Below, piece after piece: positions 18,120-27,028 of a stretch of DNA of 64,000 nucleotides; positions within the stretch are counted from its first letter, which is position 1; the number at the start of each line of letters is the position of its first letter. This stretch comes from Methanosarcina sp. DH2. Its GTDB lineage: Archaea > Halobacteriota > Methanosarcinia > Methanosarcinales > Methanosarcinaceae. Where the stretch lies: the NCBI RefSeq assembly GCF_020804225.1, contig NZ_WJBI01000020.1, forward strand, positions 1 to 64,000. Direction: 5' to 3'. The notes under the pieces are model-generated. The model worked only from the letters and a program-made list of their open reading frames with translations. It searched no databases and had not been told where the DNA came from. A program made the position numbers and the translations under genes.

Positions 18120-19021
18120 TTTTTAATCCCCCTAAGATTTGGTATTTGGCCTAGACTGCTAATTGCAGCCTCCCTAGGTTCATTCGGATCTATCGGTTTT
18201 TCACTCAAAATTTCGGCTTGGTTCCTAATTTCAGCTAAGGCATCGGCTGTTTCTATGTTCCCTTCTTTTCTCAGCCTATTTTCTAGATAAAATAACTCTG
18301 TTCTGCCTTCTTCAATTACTCTAACTGTGGACCAGTTCCAATAATCTCCTTTCTGTCTTGATAATATACCTGCTTCGACATCTTTTTTTAACTGTTCAAT
18401 AATAGCCTTATCATTGTAAAATCCAAGTAGCCAGATAACACGCCGCCTTAACATTGTATGTTTCTTATGTTCTTCTGGATATCTTTCTAACAAATCCCTT
18501 AACTTTTCCAGCAAAATTGTTTTATTCCCTGGCTTGATTCCCTTATCAATGATGTGCTTATAAAGAATTTCAAGTAGGTTATCTATCAAACAAGTATCCT
18601 TATTGTCTAAATTTAATACCAAAAGATCGAGTTGACTCGGATTCAAAACATATCTTTTCTCATATCTTTTGATTTCATCCAGCACCATTTTTTTATCAAT
18701 CTCATCCCCTGTTTTGAGAAGGTTAAAAATAGTATCAATATGCCTCGTTCTCTCGATAGAATTCTTGGCAAATACATAAGATGCCTTTCCATCTTCTTTC
18801 TCAATCCCATGTTTTTCGAGATCTTGAAGGTCCTTTAGAATCAAAATCAATTCTGCTTTATGCATATTTGCTAGCTTTCTCTCAATACTCTTTTTGCTGT
18901 ACCCTCTATCACCAGGATGACTTTCTATGAGATATTTTATCAGTTGCCCCCTTCTTACATGACCTTTTTCAGATAAGTAATCAATAACTTCAGTCTCAAA
19001 ATCTACCTCAATTTTTATCAT
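18116..19021 (-). CDS. Casposon HTH protein upstream of cas1
   Basis: About 301 residues from the ATG at 19021, which has GAGGTAA at good spacing; the frame is open further up to 19078 but without a site. The N-terminal part (VIDYLSEKGHVRRGQLIKYL, then GYSKKSIERKLANM) reads as a winged helix. The middle and C-terminal parts are helical and charged, possibly HEAT-like (LLEKLRDLLERYPEEHKK). Its stop overlaps the cas1 start by four bases, so the two are translationally coupled. It may regulate the divergent polB operon or aid integration. Confidence 0.7.
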   Translation of the reverse strand: MIKIEVDFETEVIDYLSEKGHVRRGQLIKYLIESHPGDRGYSKKSIERKLANMHKAELILILKDLQDLEKHGIEKEDGKASYVFAKNSIERTRHIDTIFNLLKTGDEIDKKMVLDEIKRYEKRYVLNPSQLDLLVLNLDNKDTCLIDNLLEILYKHIIDKGIKPGNKTILLEKLRDLLERYPEEHKKHTMLRRRVIWLLGFYNDKAIIEQLKKDVEAGILSRQKGDYWNWSTVRVIEEGRTELFYLENRLRKEGNIETADALAEIRNQAEILSEKPIDPNEPREAAISSLGQIPNLRGIKK

Positions 19022-19115
19022 ATTTACCTCATTTATTTGGTTATATGATATCATATTTAGTATCATTATATACCTCAAATATGTATATAAAAATTCTCTC
19101 CTGTTTCTTACTTAC

Positions 19116-19256
19116 ATGACAAAAAAAATCCGATTATTAGTCAGTTTGCCTCCTTACCTTAAGGAGAAACTCGAAAAGAAATCTAAAGAATTTGGATGCT
19201 CACAAGCTGAAGTTTTGAGAACTTCTTTTATAAGGCTCTTGGAGGCTGAAAGATGA
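19116..19256 (+). CDS. Small ribbon-helix-helix-like DNA-binding protein (46 aa)
   Basis: MTKKIRLLVSLPPYLKEKLE is a typical ribbon-helix-helix strand plus first helix, and FGCSQAEVLRTSFIRLLE is the second helix. The stop overlaps the start of the next gene (ATGA at 19253). As the first gene of the polB operon and divergent from the cas1 operon, it is a good candidate for the casposon's own repressor. Confidence 0.7.
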   Translation: MTKKIRLLVSLPPYLKEKLEKKSKEFGCSQAEVLRTSFIRLLEAER

Positions 19257-19891
19257 GCAGACCAAGATTTTCCAAAGACTACAGAACTTATGGGAAATGG
19301 CTCAAGGCTCAGCCCAGGGATACAAAATACGCAAAGGAGATAATCAGGAAACACAAGTTTTTCCCTGATAAAAGCCTCAGTCAGCTTAGAAATCTAAAGA
19401 TAGGAGATTTCGATCTTAGCCAGAGAGCCTGGAAAACTCTTTCAGCCCAGGATAAGAGAGATAGAAATCTGTCTCTCCAAATTTTAAGAGAAATGAGAAA
19501 AGGTGAAAATCTTTCTTCTGTACTTGAAAAGATAGGCAAAAGGACAGAATTTGCAGTCAAGCATCTTGGAAAGAACCTGTACAAGTCAGGAGGAAACTGG
19601 AAGGTTACAAAAACAGACATTATCCAGGTTAATATGCTGATCTACTCCACAGAAGGACAAAAAACAATTATTACAGCCAGTTCTAAGGATAGGTCTTTGA
19701 TAGGAGAATATTTTGCTAGCGTTCAGAAGGCAATAAAAAACAATGATCCTTCTGTTCTTGCCAAGTTTAAGGATATTCAAATAGTGGATGTTAAAGGCAA
19801 AGTGCACTACTTTGAAACTGATCTTAATAAGCTATATGAAATACTGGAAGCCCAAGAAGAACCTGAATTTTTGGAAATCTATCAGCACTGA
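19253..19891 (+). CDS. Casposon-encoded hypothetical protein (212 aa)
   Basis: A basic, soluble protein starting MSRPRFSKDYRTYGKWLK, helical in the first 120 residues, with an alpha/beta C-terminal part (IIQVNMLIYSTEGQKTIITA). No family is recognised. It is coupled to the RHH gene by a four-base overlap and followed 12 bases later by the HNH gene, so it belongs to the casposon core operon. Nucleic-acid binding is plausible from the charge. Confidence 0.65.
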   Translation: MSRPRFSKDYRTYGKWLKAQPRDTKYAKEIIRKHKFFPDKSLSQLRNLKIGDFDLSQRAWKTLSAQDKRDRNLSLQILREMRKGENLSSVLEKIGKRTEFAVKHLGKNLYKSGGNWKVTKTDIIQVNMLIYSTEGQKTIITASSKDRSLIGEYFASVQKAIKNNDPSVLAKFKDIQIVDVKGKVHYFETDLNKLYEILEAQEEPEFLEIYQH

Positions 19892-19903
19892 GAAGGCGAA
19901 ACT

Positions 19904-20236
19904 ATGGACAAAGACATATACCAAAAAAGTTTGAACAAACAGAAGAGAAAAGGAACACCTTCTCTTTGCTGTGTTATCTGTGGAGAAGATGATCCAGAAG
20001 TTATTGAAATGCATCATATTTTTGGTAGAAATAATTCAGACCAGATTCAACCTCTCTGTAAAAATTGCCATTCCAAGGTAACAGGAGAACAAAACAAGCT
20101 AAGTCCAAAAGCCAGATCTGGAACCGCTTCTCCTGAACAAAAGACAGCTTTTCAGTTAGTTTCTATTGGTGCTTTACTGAAAGAATTAGGGACAAGACTA
20201 ATTGATATTGGAAATGAGATGGTGCTAAATGGCTAA
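19904..20236 (+). CDS. HNH endonuclease of the casposon
   Basis: 110 residues with C-C-V-I-C-G-E-D, then EMHHIFGRNNS and PLCKNCHSKVT: the two CxxC zinc pairs and H-H ... N ... H of HNH nucleases. HNH nucleases are standard casposon genes. The 3' end overlaps the polB start by eight bases. Confidence 0.88.
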   Translation: MDKDIYQKSLNKQKRKGTPSLCCVICGEDDPEVIEMHHIFGRNNSDQIQPLCKNCHSKVTGEQNKLSPKARSGTASPEQKTAFQLVSIGALLKELGTRLIDIGNEMVLNG

Positions 20237-22901
20237 AGTTGCGGTTAGAGGATATACTCAAAGACTTGAGAAAAAAGGAGAGTATAGAGATTTTAGGCAC
20301 TACGATACTCCACTCAGGCATAACAGGGTACTGGTCTTTGATACTGAAACTACTGACGATCAATATCAGAATTTCAAAATAGGATATTTTCAGATCTACC
20401 AGGATGGGTTTATTCAGCATGATGGTTTATTCTATGATCCTTCTACCCTGAATGAAAGGGAAAATAGGACCATGAATACCTATTCAAGAAAACATAATAT
20501 AAGTCTGTATTCTCTGGATGAGTTTATAGATTATGTTTTTTATCCTGAAGTCTTTGGGCTTAAAACCCTCTGCACTGGGTATAACTTGGCTTTTGACCTT
20601 AGCAGGATAGCTAAAAGATCAGGTGATTCTAGGGGAAAGAATAGAGGCGGTTTCACCCTTGCGCTCTCAAATGACCCTTTCAACCCTCCTATAATAATCA
20701 AAAAGCTTGGATATTCTAACAGCTTCAAGTTTACCACCACCAAGCAGAACAAAGGAGAAAGCTGTTTCTCAGGCTATTTCCTGGATACTCAAAGACTGGC
20801 TGAAGTTCTCCTTCAATCAAACCATATTTCCCTAGAGAAAGCTGGAGAGAAACTTAATGCATCTGTTCGGAAGATGAAAGGGATTAAACACGGAAAAGTT
20901 ACTAAAAAATATATTGACTATTTGATAAAGGATGTAGAAACTACCCAGGCTGTATATGAAAAGCTTGTTAAGGAGCTCGACGTTTATCAGATCTGCATAC
21001 CTATAACAAAGATCTTTAGCTCTGCTTCCATTGGAAAACATGCTCTCGACCAGTTAGGGGTTAAACCATTCCTGGAACTGAACTCAGACTTTCCAGACTC
21101 AGTTATTGGAAATATGATGACTTCTTATTTTGGAGGAAGAACAGAATGTAAAATCAGGAAAGAGCCAACAAAGGTTACAGTTCTTGATTTTACAAGTATG
21201 TATCCTACAGTTACAATGTTAATGAACCTCTGGAAATACATCATAGCTGAAAGCTTAGAAATTCAGGATGCTACAGAAGAAACTAGAGAATTTGTTTCAA
21301 AACTGAAGCTTTTAGACCTTCAGAAACAGGATACATGGAAAAAGCTTGTTGTTATGGTCAAGATTCAGCCTGATAATAATATTTTACCTGTAAGGATGGA
21401 TTACAAAGGAAATAATACTGGCTTTAACGTAGGAATCAATTATCTGAGTTCTACCTCTGAGATGTGGTATTCTTTACCGGATGTTATAGGCTCATTTCTT
21501 CTTACTGGCAAAGTTCCAAAGATCATAGAGGCTGTAAAATTTGTTCCTAAAGGAGTACAGATGGGGTTAAGAAAATCCAGGATTCTTGGTGTTGATATTG
21601 ATCCATCAAAGGATAATATTGTTCAGATTCTTGTAGAAGAGAGGCAGAAGATTAAGGAAAAGTCAAAAAAGGCAGATAAAAATGATCCTGAACTTCAGCA
21701 TCTATCAAGCAGAGCTCAGGCTATCAAGATCCTTGTAAACGCTCTCAGTTATGGAATCTTCATTGAACTTAACCCAGAAGATAAGAAAAGTGAGTTTCAG
21801 GTTTATGGGCTTGATAATTTTGTTACAAAGGAAAACAGGTTTGAGAAGTCAGGGAAGTATTTTCATCCTCTCCTGGCTGTTATGATTACTTCAGGAGCCA
21901 GGCTTTTCTTAACAATGGCTGAAGCCAGGTTAAAAGAACTTGGAACAATTCACGCTTACATGGATACTGATTCAGTATTTGTTCCTCCTGAAAAGGCTCA
22001 GAAGCTTGCAGAGTTCTTTCAGCCTCTCAACCCTTACAACATAGAGATTCCATTGCTTAAACCTGAGAAAAAAGATCTCTGGTTTTATGGTATTGCTTCT
22101 AAAAGGTATGCTCTGTACTACTATGAAAATGGAAAAATCAGGTTTATGGAAGATGAAAGGTCTTATAAGCTTCATGGGCTTGGGCATTTAACAAACCCAT
22201 TTCCTAATTCAGTTGAAGATTGGCAGGCTGAAATCTGGCAGGATATTCTTAAACTGCATTATGGGCTAACTACTGGAAGGGATATTGAAGAGAAGTATTC
22301 TAGCCTTTATGCGATTTCCAGGCTTACTGTTAGTACTTCCAATGTGTTGAACAGGTTTAAGAAATTGAATGAGGGAAAACACTGGAAAGAACAGATTAAG
22401 CCTTTTAATTTCTTCCTTGTAGGATTCCAGGCAATTGAAGAAAATGATACAGCTGTTAAGCCTCTGGCTCCTTTTACTAAGGATTATCAGAAGATAGTTT
22501 ATGAGCCGTTTATTGATTATGAAACTGGAGAAACTAAGGAAGGATCTCAATATTTCAAACCATTGAGTAGAACTATTTTGCAGTACGTTGAGCATATGGA
22601 AAATAAGTTTGAAGGAGATATAGGAGTTTTAGAGAGAAAACATGTTCAGGCGGATGATTTATTCTACATAGGGAAAGAAGCCAACAACATTGAGGATCAG
22701 TCTTTAGATGTTACTGGGGCACAAGTGTTCATTAATCAGGAAGAGATTAAGCAGAAGATTTTAGCAATAACACCTGAAGAACGCCGGAAAATAGGAATTA
22801 GTAGAAGTGAACTAGGCTATCTTAAGAAAAATGCAAAAGAGGGAACGTTAAATTTCAACACTAAAAATGTGAGAATAATTACAGAATATTATAGCTCTTA
22901 A
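20229..22901 (+). CDS. polB: Family B DNA polymerase of the casposon
   Basis: 890 residues. The 3'-5' exonuclease motifs are present: VFDTETTDD (Exo I), YNLAFDLSRIA (Exo II) and YLIKDVETTQAVY (Exo III-like). The polymerase motifs are also present: DFTSMYPTV (A, about residue 320), KILVNALSYGIF (B, about 500) and YMDTDSVFV (C, about 579). Length and spacing match casposon PolB. The C-terminal end (EERRKIGISRSELGYLKKNA) closely resembles the C-terminal HTH of the casposase, so the two proteins may share a DNA-binding module. It is expected to replicate the excised casposon. Confidence 0.93.
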   Translation: MAKVAVRGYTQRLEKKGEYRDFRHYDTPLRHNRVLVFDTETTDDQYQNFKIGYFQIYQDGFIQHDGLFYDPSTLNERENRTMNTYSRKHNISLYSLDEFIDYVFYPEVFGLKTLCTGYNLAFDLSRIAKRSGDSRGKNRGGFTLALSNDPFNPPIIIKKLGYSNSFKFTTTKQNKGESCFSGYFLDTQRLAEVLLQSNHISLEKAGEKLNASVRKMKGIKHGKVTKKYIDYLIKDVETTQAVYEKLVKELDVYQICIPITKIFSSASIGKHALDQLGVKPFLELNSDFPDSVIGNMMTSYFGGRTECKIRKEPTKVTVLDFTSMYPTVTMLMNLWKYIIAESLEIQDATEETREFVSKLKLLDLQKQDTWKKLVVMVKIQPDNNILPVRMDYKGNNTGFNVGINYLSSTSEMWYSLPDVIGSFLLTGKVPKIIEAVKFVPKGVQMGLRKSRILGVDIDPSKDNIVQILVEERQKIKEKSKKADKNDPELQHLSSRAQAIKILVNALSYGIFIELNPEDKKSEFQVYGLDNFVTKENRFEKSGKYFHPLLAVMITSGARLFLTMAEARLKELGTIHAYMDTDSVFVPPEKAQKLAEFFQPLNPYNIEIPLLKPEKKDLWFYGIASKRYALYYYENGKIRFMEDERSYKLHGLGHLTNPFPNSVEDWQAEIWQDILKLHYGLTTGRDIEEKYSSLYAISRLTVSTSNVLNRFKKLNEGKHWKEQIKPFNFFLVGFQAIEENDTAVKPLAPFTKDYQKIVYEPFIDYETGETKEGSQYFKPLSRTILQYVEHMENKFEGDIGVLERKHVQADDLFYIGKEANNIEDQSLDVTGAQVFINQEEIKQKILAITPEERRKIGISRSELGYLKKNAKEGTLNFNTKNVRIITEYYSS

Positions 22902-22942
22902 ATGCAAAAAATAATCAATATACCTAACGTCTTAATTATTCT

Positions 22943-24493
22943 TTAAAGTAAAAGCCCTTTTGCTATTTCAAGATTATTTTGAGTCGTTGCATAGTCAAGT
23001 GGATATTTCTCAATTGTATAAACTTTTAGAGCCTCTTTGTAGGCATTAATAGCATTTTGAGCATTAGTTTCCTTATCTCTAACCTCAGCTAAAGTCATAT
23101 ATGCATTTCCAAGATTATATTGAGTACCTGCATAGTTAAGTGGATATTTCTCAATCGTATAAACTTTTAGAGCCTCTTGATACGCATTAATAGCGCTTTG
23201 AGCATTTACTTCCTGATCTCTGACCTCAGCCAAAAGCCTGTATGCAATTCCAAGGTTATTTTGAGCCTTAGCATATTCAATTGGATATTTCTCAACTGTA
23301 CGTATTTCTAGAGCTTTTTGGAAGGCATTAATAGCATTTTGAGCATTAGTTTCCTTATCTCTAACCTTAGCTAAAGTCACATATGCATTTCCAAGATTAT
23401 TTTGAGTATATGCATAGTTAATTGGATATTTCTCAATCGTATAAACTTTTAGAGCCTCTTGATAGGCATTAATAGAATTTTGAGCATTTACTTCCTGATC
23501 TCTGACCTCAGCCAAAAGCCTATATGCACTTCCAAGATTATGTTGAGTCATTGCATATTCAATTGGATATTTCTCAACTGTACGTATTTCTAGAGCTTTT
23601 TTGTAGGCATTAATAGCTTTTTGAGCATTAGTTTCCGTATCTCTAACCTCAGCCAAATCAGAATATGCATTTCCAAGATTATTTTGAGTATTTGCATATT
23701 CAATTGGATATTTCTCAACTGTACGTATTTTTAGAGCTTCTTGGAAGGCATTAATAGCATTTTGAGCATTAGTTTCCTTATCTCCTACCTCAGCCAAAAG
23801 CCTGTATGCACTTCCAAGATTATTTTGAGTCATTGCATAGTCAATTGGATATTTTTCAGGTGTATATAATTCTAGAGCTTTTTGGTAGGCATTAATAGCG
23901 TTTTGAGCATTTGCTTCCTTGTCTCTAACCTCACCTAAACGTACATATACATTTCCAATACTATTTTGAGTATTTGCATATTCAATTGGATATTTCTCAG
24001 GTGTATATATTTCGAGAGCTTTTTTGTAGGCATTAATAGCATTTTGAGCATTAGTTTCCGTATCTCTAACCTCTGACATATCAGAATATGCATTTCCAAG
24101 ATTATGTTGAGTCATTGCATACTCAGCTGGATATTTCTCAGGTGTATATATTTCGAGAGCTTTTTGGTAGGCATTGATAGCGTTTTGAGTATTTGCTTCC
24201 TTGTCTCTAATGTCAGCCAAAGAAATATACGCAGTGCCTATTTCAGCTTGAGCTAAAGCATATTTATCAGGAAATTTATTGTATGATATTTTTAGAATTT
24301 TGTTATATTCATCAATTGCTTCTTCAAATTGACCTTTATTGGAAAAAGAATTTGCTTTATCAAAGCCATAATCAATTTCTTCTTTTATTTTTTGATTATT
24401 AAGATATGAATTGATCACTAAACCTAATACTAGAACAAAAATTCCTACAATTAAAGGGGCAATATAATTTTTATGTAAATCTTCTTTTTCCAT
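22943..24493 (-). CDS. Membrane-anchored TPR protein (casposon cargo)
   Basis: 516 residues. One N-terminal membrane helix (IAPLIVGIFVLVLGLVI) is followed by about ten tetratricopeptide units of 47 residues. Each has the form NAINAYQKALEIYT, EKYPIEYA, TQNNLGNAY and EVRDKETN. Units are nearly identical in protein and DNA (141-bp period), which suggests recent duplication or gene conversion. It is a protein-interaction scaffold on the membrane, with no enzymatic domain. It is convergent with polB inside the casposon, so it is cargo rather than core. Confidence 0.85.
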   Translation of the reverse strand: MEKEDLHKNYIAPLIVGIFVLVLGLVINSYLNNQKIKEEIDYGFDKANSFSNKGQFEEAIDEYNKILKISYNKFPDKYALAQAEIGTAYISLADIRDKEANTQNAINAYQKALEIYTPEKYPAEYAMTQHNLGNAYSDMSEVRDTETNAQNAINAYKKALEIYTPEKYPIEYANTQNSIGNVYVRLGEVRDKEANAQNAINAYQKALELYTPEKYPIDYAMTQNNLGSAYRLLAEVGDKETNAQNAINAFQEALKIRTVEKYPIEYANTQNNLGNAYSDLAEVRDTETNAQKAINAYKKALEIRTVEKYPIEYAMTQHNLGSAYRLLAEVRDQEVNAQNSINAYQEALKVYTIEKYPINYAYTQNNLGNAYVTLAKVRDKETNAQNAINAFQKALEIRTVEKYPIEYAKAQNNLGIAYRLLAEVRDQEVNAQSAINAYQEALKVYTIEKYPLNYAGTQYNLGNAYMTLAEVRDKETNAQNAINAYKEALKVYTIEKYPLDYATTQNNLEIAKGLLL

Positions 24494-24675
24494 ACAATTC
24501 TATTAAGTTTCTTTTTATTAAAAGAACTAGTAAATACATTGTCTTAATAAATAGCACATTTTAAATATTTTCCATATTCTCTCAAAGTAACTGTATTAAT
24601 TTACACGTATTCAGAATAACTCTAAAATTGTAAGAAATTTATATTCATTTAAAAAAGGAACATTTTTTGATTAGG

Positions 24676-24752
24676 TTGAGGCACCTTTCTAAAAATACGG
24701 TTGTGCATAACTCACGCAAAAGCGTACAAAAAATTCGAGATACCTATATCCC
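24676..24752 (-). repeat. Casposon right terminal inverted repeat
   Basis: The reverse complement matches the left end: the outer 54 bp (24699-24752) with one mismatch, then a less conserved inner part ending in GCCTCAA. Confidence 0.93.
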
Positions 24753-24766
24753 CAAAAACAGATGCG
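24753..24766. repeat. Casposon target-site duplication, right copy
   Basis: CAAAAACAGATGCG, identical to 13303-13316. Bases 24763-24766 are also the last bases (minus strand) of the tRNA-Leu fragment, so the casposon entered at the tRNA 3' end. Confidence 0.9.
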
Positions 24767-24819
24767 AGGGGTGGGATTCGAACCCACGAAATCCTTCGAT
24801 ATCGGATCTTAAGTCTAAC
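24763..24819 (-). tRNA. Partial tRNA-Leu(UAA), 3' half only (attachment site)
   Basis: The minus strand reads anticodon loop CTTAAGA (anticodon UAA), variable-arm sequence, T-arm GGGTTCGAATCCC and acceptor CCCTCGCA. The 5' acceptor strand, D-arm and part of the anticodon stem are missing; the sequence diverges upstream of GTTAGA. A 3'-half tRNA beside an integrase gene (24878) is the usual mark of an element integrated into a tRNA gene. The intact tRNA should lie at the other end of that element, which I cannot find in the window. Confidence 0.75.
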
Positions 24820-24877
24820 ATCATATACGATACAAGATTTAAATAAATATTTATAGATTGTATGTAAATCACTAAGT

Positions 24878-26026
24878 ATGAGAAAATTTCCCGAGTTTAA
24901 AGAGCCAAATACTGAAATCATGAATCAATATGCTAGGTACATGAGCCTGATCGGAAAAAAGGACCGCACAATTTTTGGTGACCTCTGGAATTTGAAGCCT
25001 TTTTTTGATTATTTAGGTGAGAAGTCAGCAAAAGAAGTTACAAGGCAGGATATGGAAGACTATATTCTTCATCGAAAACAAAAAGTAGGCCCGACTACGG
25101 TACACAATGGAATAATATCCCTCCGATCCTTCTACAAATGGGCAAAAATGAATGGGGAATATTGTCTTGAGGATGATTTATTTAAAAATATCAAAACAAA
25201 GCAACCTAAAAACAATCTCCCAGTAGATGAAGTTCTTTTACCTGAAGATATCCTAAAAATGCGGGATGTAGCCAACAACCAGAGAGATAGAGCATTAGTT
25301 ATGGTCTTGTGGGATTCCGCAGTAAGGAAGGGAGAGCTTCTTAACATTAACATAGGCCACGTACAATTCGATAAATATGGTGCAGTTGTTATAGTCAACG
25401 GGAAAACTGGGAAAAGGAGAGTACGACTTATAGATTCCGTCCCTGATTTACAGCTATATTTAAATATGCATCCTCTTAGGAATGAACCCGGAGAACCTTT
25501 GTTCATTACGGATCGAAAGTACGATGGCAATTATAGGAGACTCAATGAACAAACTGTTAATAATATACTTAATGCGCTTGCCGAAAGAGCAGGACTTATG
25601 AAAAATGTTTACCCTCATGCTTACCGTCATGGAAAATTGACCTGGCTATCAAAGCAAGGGTTTAACGAGATGGAGTTAAGAATCTTCGCTGGATGGACTA
25701 AGGAGAGTAATATGCCGGCTACCTATCTCCATTTGTCAGGAGCAGATATTGAAAAGAAGATTCTTCAGAAGAGTGGAGTTATTGAAGATAAAACGGAAGA
25801 AAAACAGAAGGAGCTTAGACCTATCGAATGTCCTCGCTGCAAGACAAAGAACCCTGTAGGAGCTAAATATTGCTCAAGTTGTTCTATGATCATTGATCAG
25901 GAAACGGCAATCAAACTCGATGAGACCGAAAAAATATATAGTGAAAGCTTAAACACAATTCTAAGAGGAAAAATTGATGAAATTGTTAAGGAAAGAGTGA
26001 TAGAGATATTAAAAACTATAAAGTAA
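24878..26026 (+). CDS. Tyrosine recombinase / integrase with C-terminal zinc ribbon
   Basis: 382 residues. The N-terminal SAM-like core-binding domain (about 1-100) is followed by the catalytic domain with R150 (DSAVRKGELL), H247-x-x-R250 (HAYRHGK), W273 in the His/Trp position (AGWTKES) and nucleophile Y283 (ATYLHLSG). A zinc ribbon (CPRCKTKN ... CSSC, about 318-336) and a coiled end follow. It starts 59 bp from the tRNA-Leu fragment, so it is the likely integrase of the element to its right. Confidence 0.9.
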   Translation: MRKFPEFKEPNTEIMNQYARYMSLIGKKDRTIFGDLWNLKPFFDYLGEKSAKEVTRQDMEDYILHRKQKVGPTTVHNGIISLRSFYKWAKMNGEYCLEDDLFKNIKTKQPKNNLPVDEVLLPEDILKMRDVANNQRDRALVMVLWDSAVRKGELLNINIGHVQFDKYGAVVIVNGKTGKRRVRLIDSVPDLQLYLNMHPLRNEPGEPLFITDRKYDGNYRRLNEQTVNNILNALAERAGLMKNVYPHAYRHGKLTWLSKQGFNEMELRIFAGWTKESNMPATYLHLSGADIEKKILQKSGVIEDKTEEKQKELRPIECPRCKTKNPVGAKYCSSCSMIIDQETAIKLDETEKIYSESLNTILRGKIDEIVKERVIEILKTIK

Positions 26027-26033
26027 CAGTGAT

Positions 26034-26909
26034 TTAATTAAAAAAACCACCCATTTCCAAACCATTCATTTCCATAGAGACCACTTTTTTAAATAGTCTT
26101 TTAAATTCTTCATCTTCTGACTCATTCGGTTTTATTTTTTGAATTTCTTTAGCATTTTCCTTAATTAACCCATCTGAAATACTTTCATAAACATCCTCAG
26201 AAATATGCCCCGTATAATAATCACATAATGCCAAGCCTTGAAATAAAAAAGCAAGTAGAAAAGGTTCTCCAGTTAAAGTGTATAGTTTATCTTTAATGTT
26301 TTCATCACGGATCCACTTTAAGAATTTTTTATTTTCAGTTTTTATTCTTTGATTTCCACGGACATTAGTGTATAATGAAGAGAACATTAAATGTTTTATC
26401 TCAAGACTTTCAGATATTAATTTTCGTGTTATTTTTTCTTGAATTCTTATCCGAATAGCATATTCATCAGGAGACAAAACAAACCTCAAACAACTTGGGC
26501 TACTCCTTAAGTATGTTTCTATATATTTCGTTTCATAATCATTTGGACTTCTAAAACCACGCTTACAAAGCTCTTCATTAAAATATTTTACAACAGAACA
26601 AACCATTTTTTGATAATGATTTGAACTAACGAACTCTACTATAACTTCATTTTGAAGTTTCAGAATTAGTTTAATAACATCTATGGAATCGCTAAGCCGA
26701 TATACTTCAACTAAGCCTCTTCTCTTGACTCTTTTATAACTTTTTTCTAGAATTCCTTTATCTACAAAACTTTTGCATATTTCGATTGCTCCTGATTCAC
26801 TAATGTTTATTAACCACTGTTTGACACCAGCACATATTTCTTTTGGATATGCAAATTCATTGTTATTTTTTATAAAATAATAAATTATTATTTTCCTTTT
26901 TTCAGTCAT
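26034..26909 (-). CDS. Winged-helix regulator-like protein (291 aa)
   Basis: The N-terminal 80 residues read as a winged helix (MTEKRKIIIYYFIKNNNEFA, then SGAIEICKSFVDKGILEKS). The rest is helical and of unknown fold. It is divergent from the replication genes, and a perfect 15-bp inverted repeat lies 57 bases upstream of its start, so it is a candidate copy-number or lysogeny-type repressor of the element. The family is not recognised beyond the HTH. Confidence 0.6.
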   Translation of the reverse strand: MTEKRKIIIYYFIKNNNEFAYPKEICAGVKQWLINISESGAIEICKSFVDKGILEKSYKRVKRRGLVEVYRLSDSIDVIKLILKLQNEVIVEFVSSNHYQKMVCSVVKYFNEELCKRGFRSPNDYETKYIETYLRSSPSCLRFVLSPDEYAIRIRIQEKITRKLISESLEIKHLMFSSLYTNVRGNQRIKTENKKFLKWIRDENIKDKLYTLTGEPFLLAFLFQGLALCDYYTGHISEDVYESISDGLIKENAKEIQKIKPNESEDEEFKRLFKKVVSMEMNGLEMGGFFN

Positions 26910-26965
26910 AAATTATCAATGAAGTTATATTTGTATTTTAGTATTTAAGTTCACCAGTTCACTTC

Positions 26966-27009
26966 AGTTTACTAGTGAACTAATGAACTAATTAGTTCAC
27001 TAGTAAACT
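26966..27009. promoter_or_regulatory. Perfect 15-bp inverted repeat, likely operator
   Basis: AGTTTACTAGTGAAC at 26966-26980 is perfectly inverted as GTTCACTAGTAAACT at 26995-27009, with 14 bp between them. A further GTTCAC-like copy is at about 26949-26962. The site lies between the regulator (minus) and the genes read rightward, where a divergent operator is expected. Confidence 0.65.
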
Positions 27010-27028
27010 TTTTTTTGATAATATGTAG

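Larger units (their letters stand above)
13317..24752. mobile_element. Complete casposon (11.4 kb)
   Basis: Bounded by terminal inverted repeats (13317-13370 and 24699-24752; 54 bp with one mismatch) and exact 14-bp target duplications. It carries the hallmark genes of casposons: a Cas1 integrase (casposase), a family B DNA polymerase and an HNH nuclease, plus two putative DNA-binding proteins and cargo. The layout fits the Methanosarcina casposons (family 2). Casposons integrate with their Cas1 and are thought to be self-synthesising; they are the proposed source of the CRISPR adaptation module. All core genes look intact. Confidence 0.95.
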
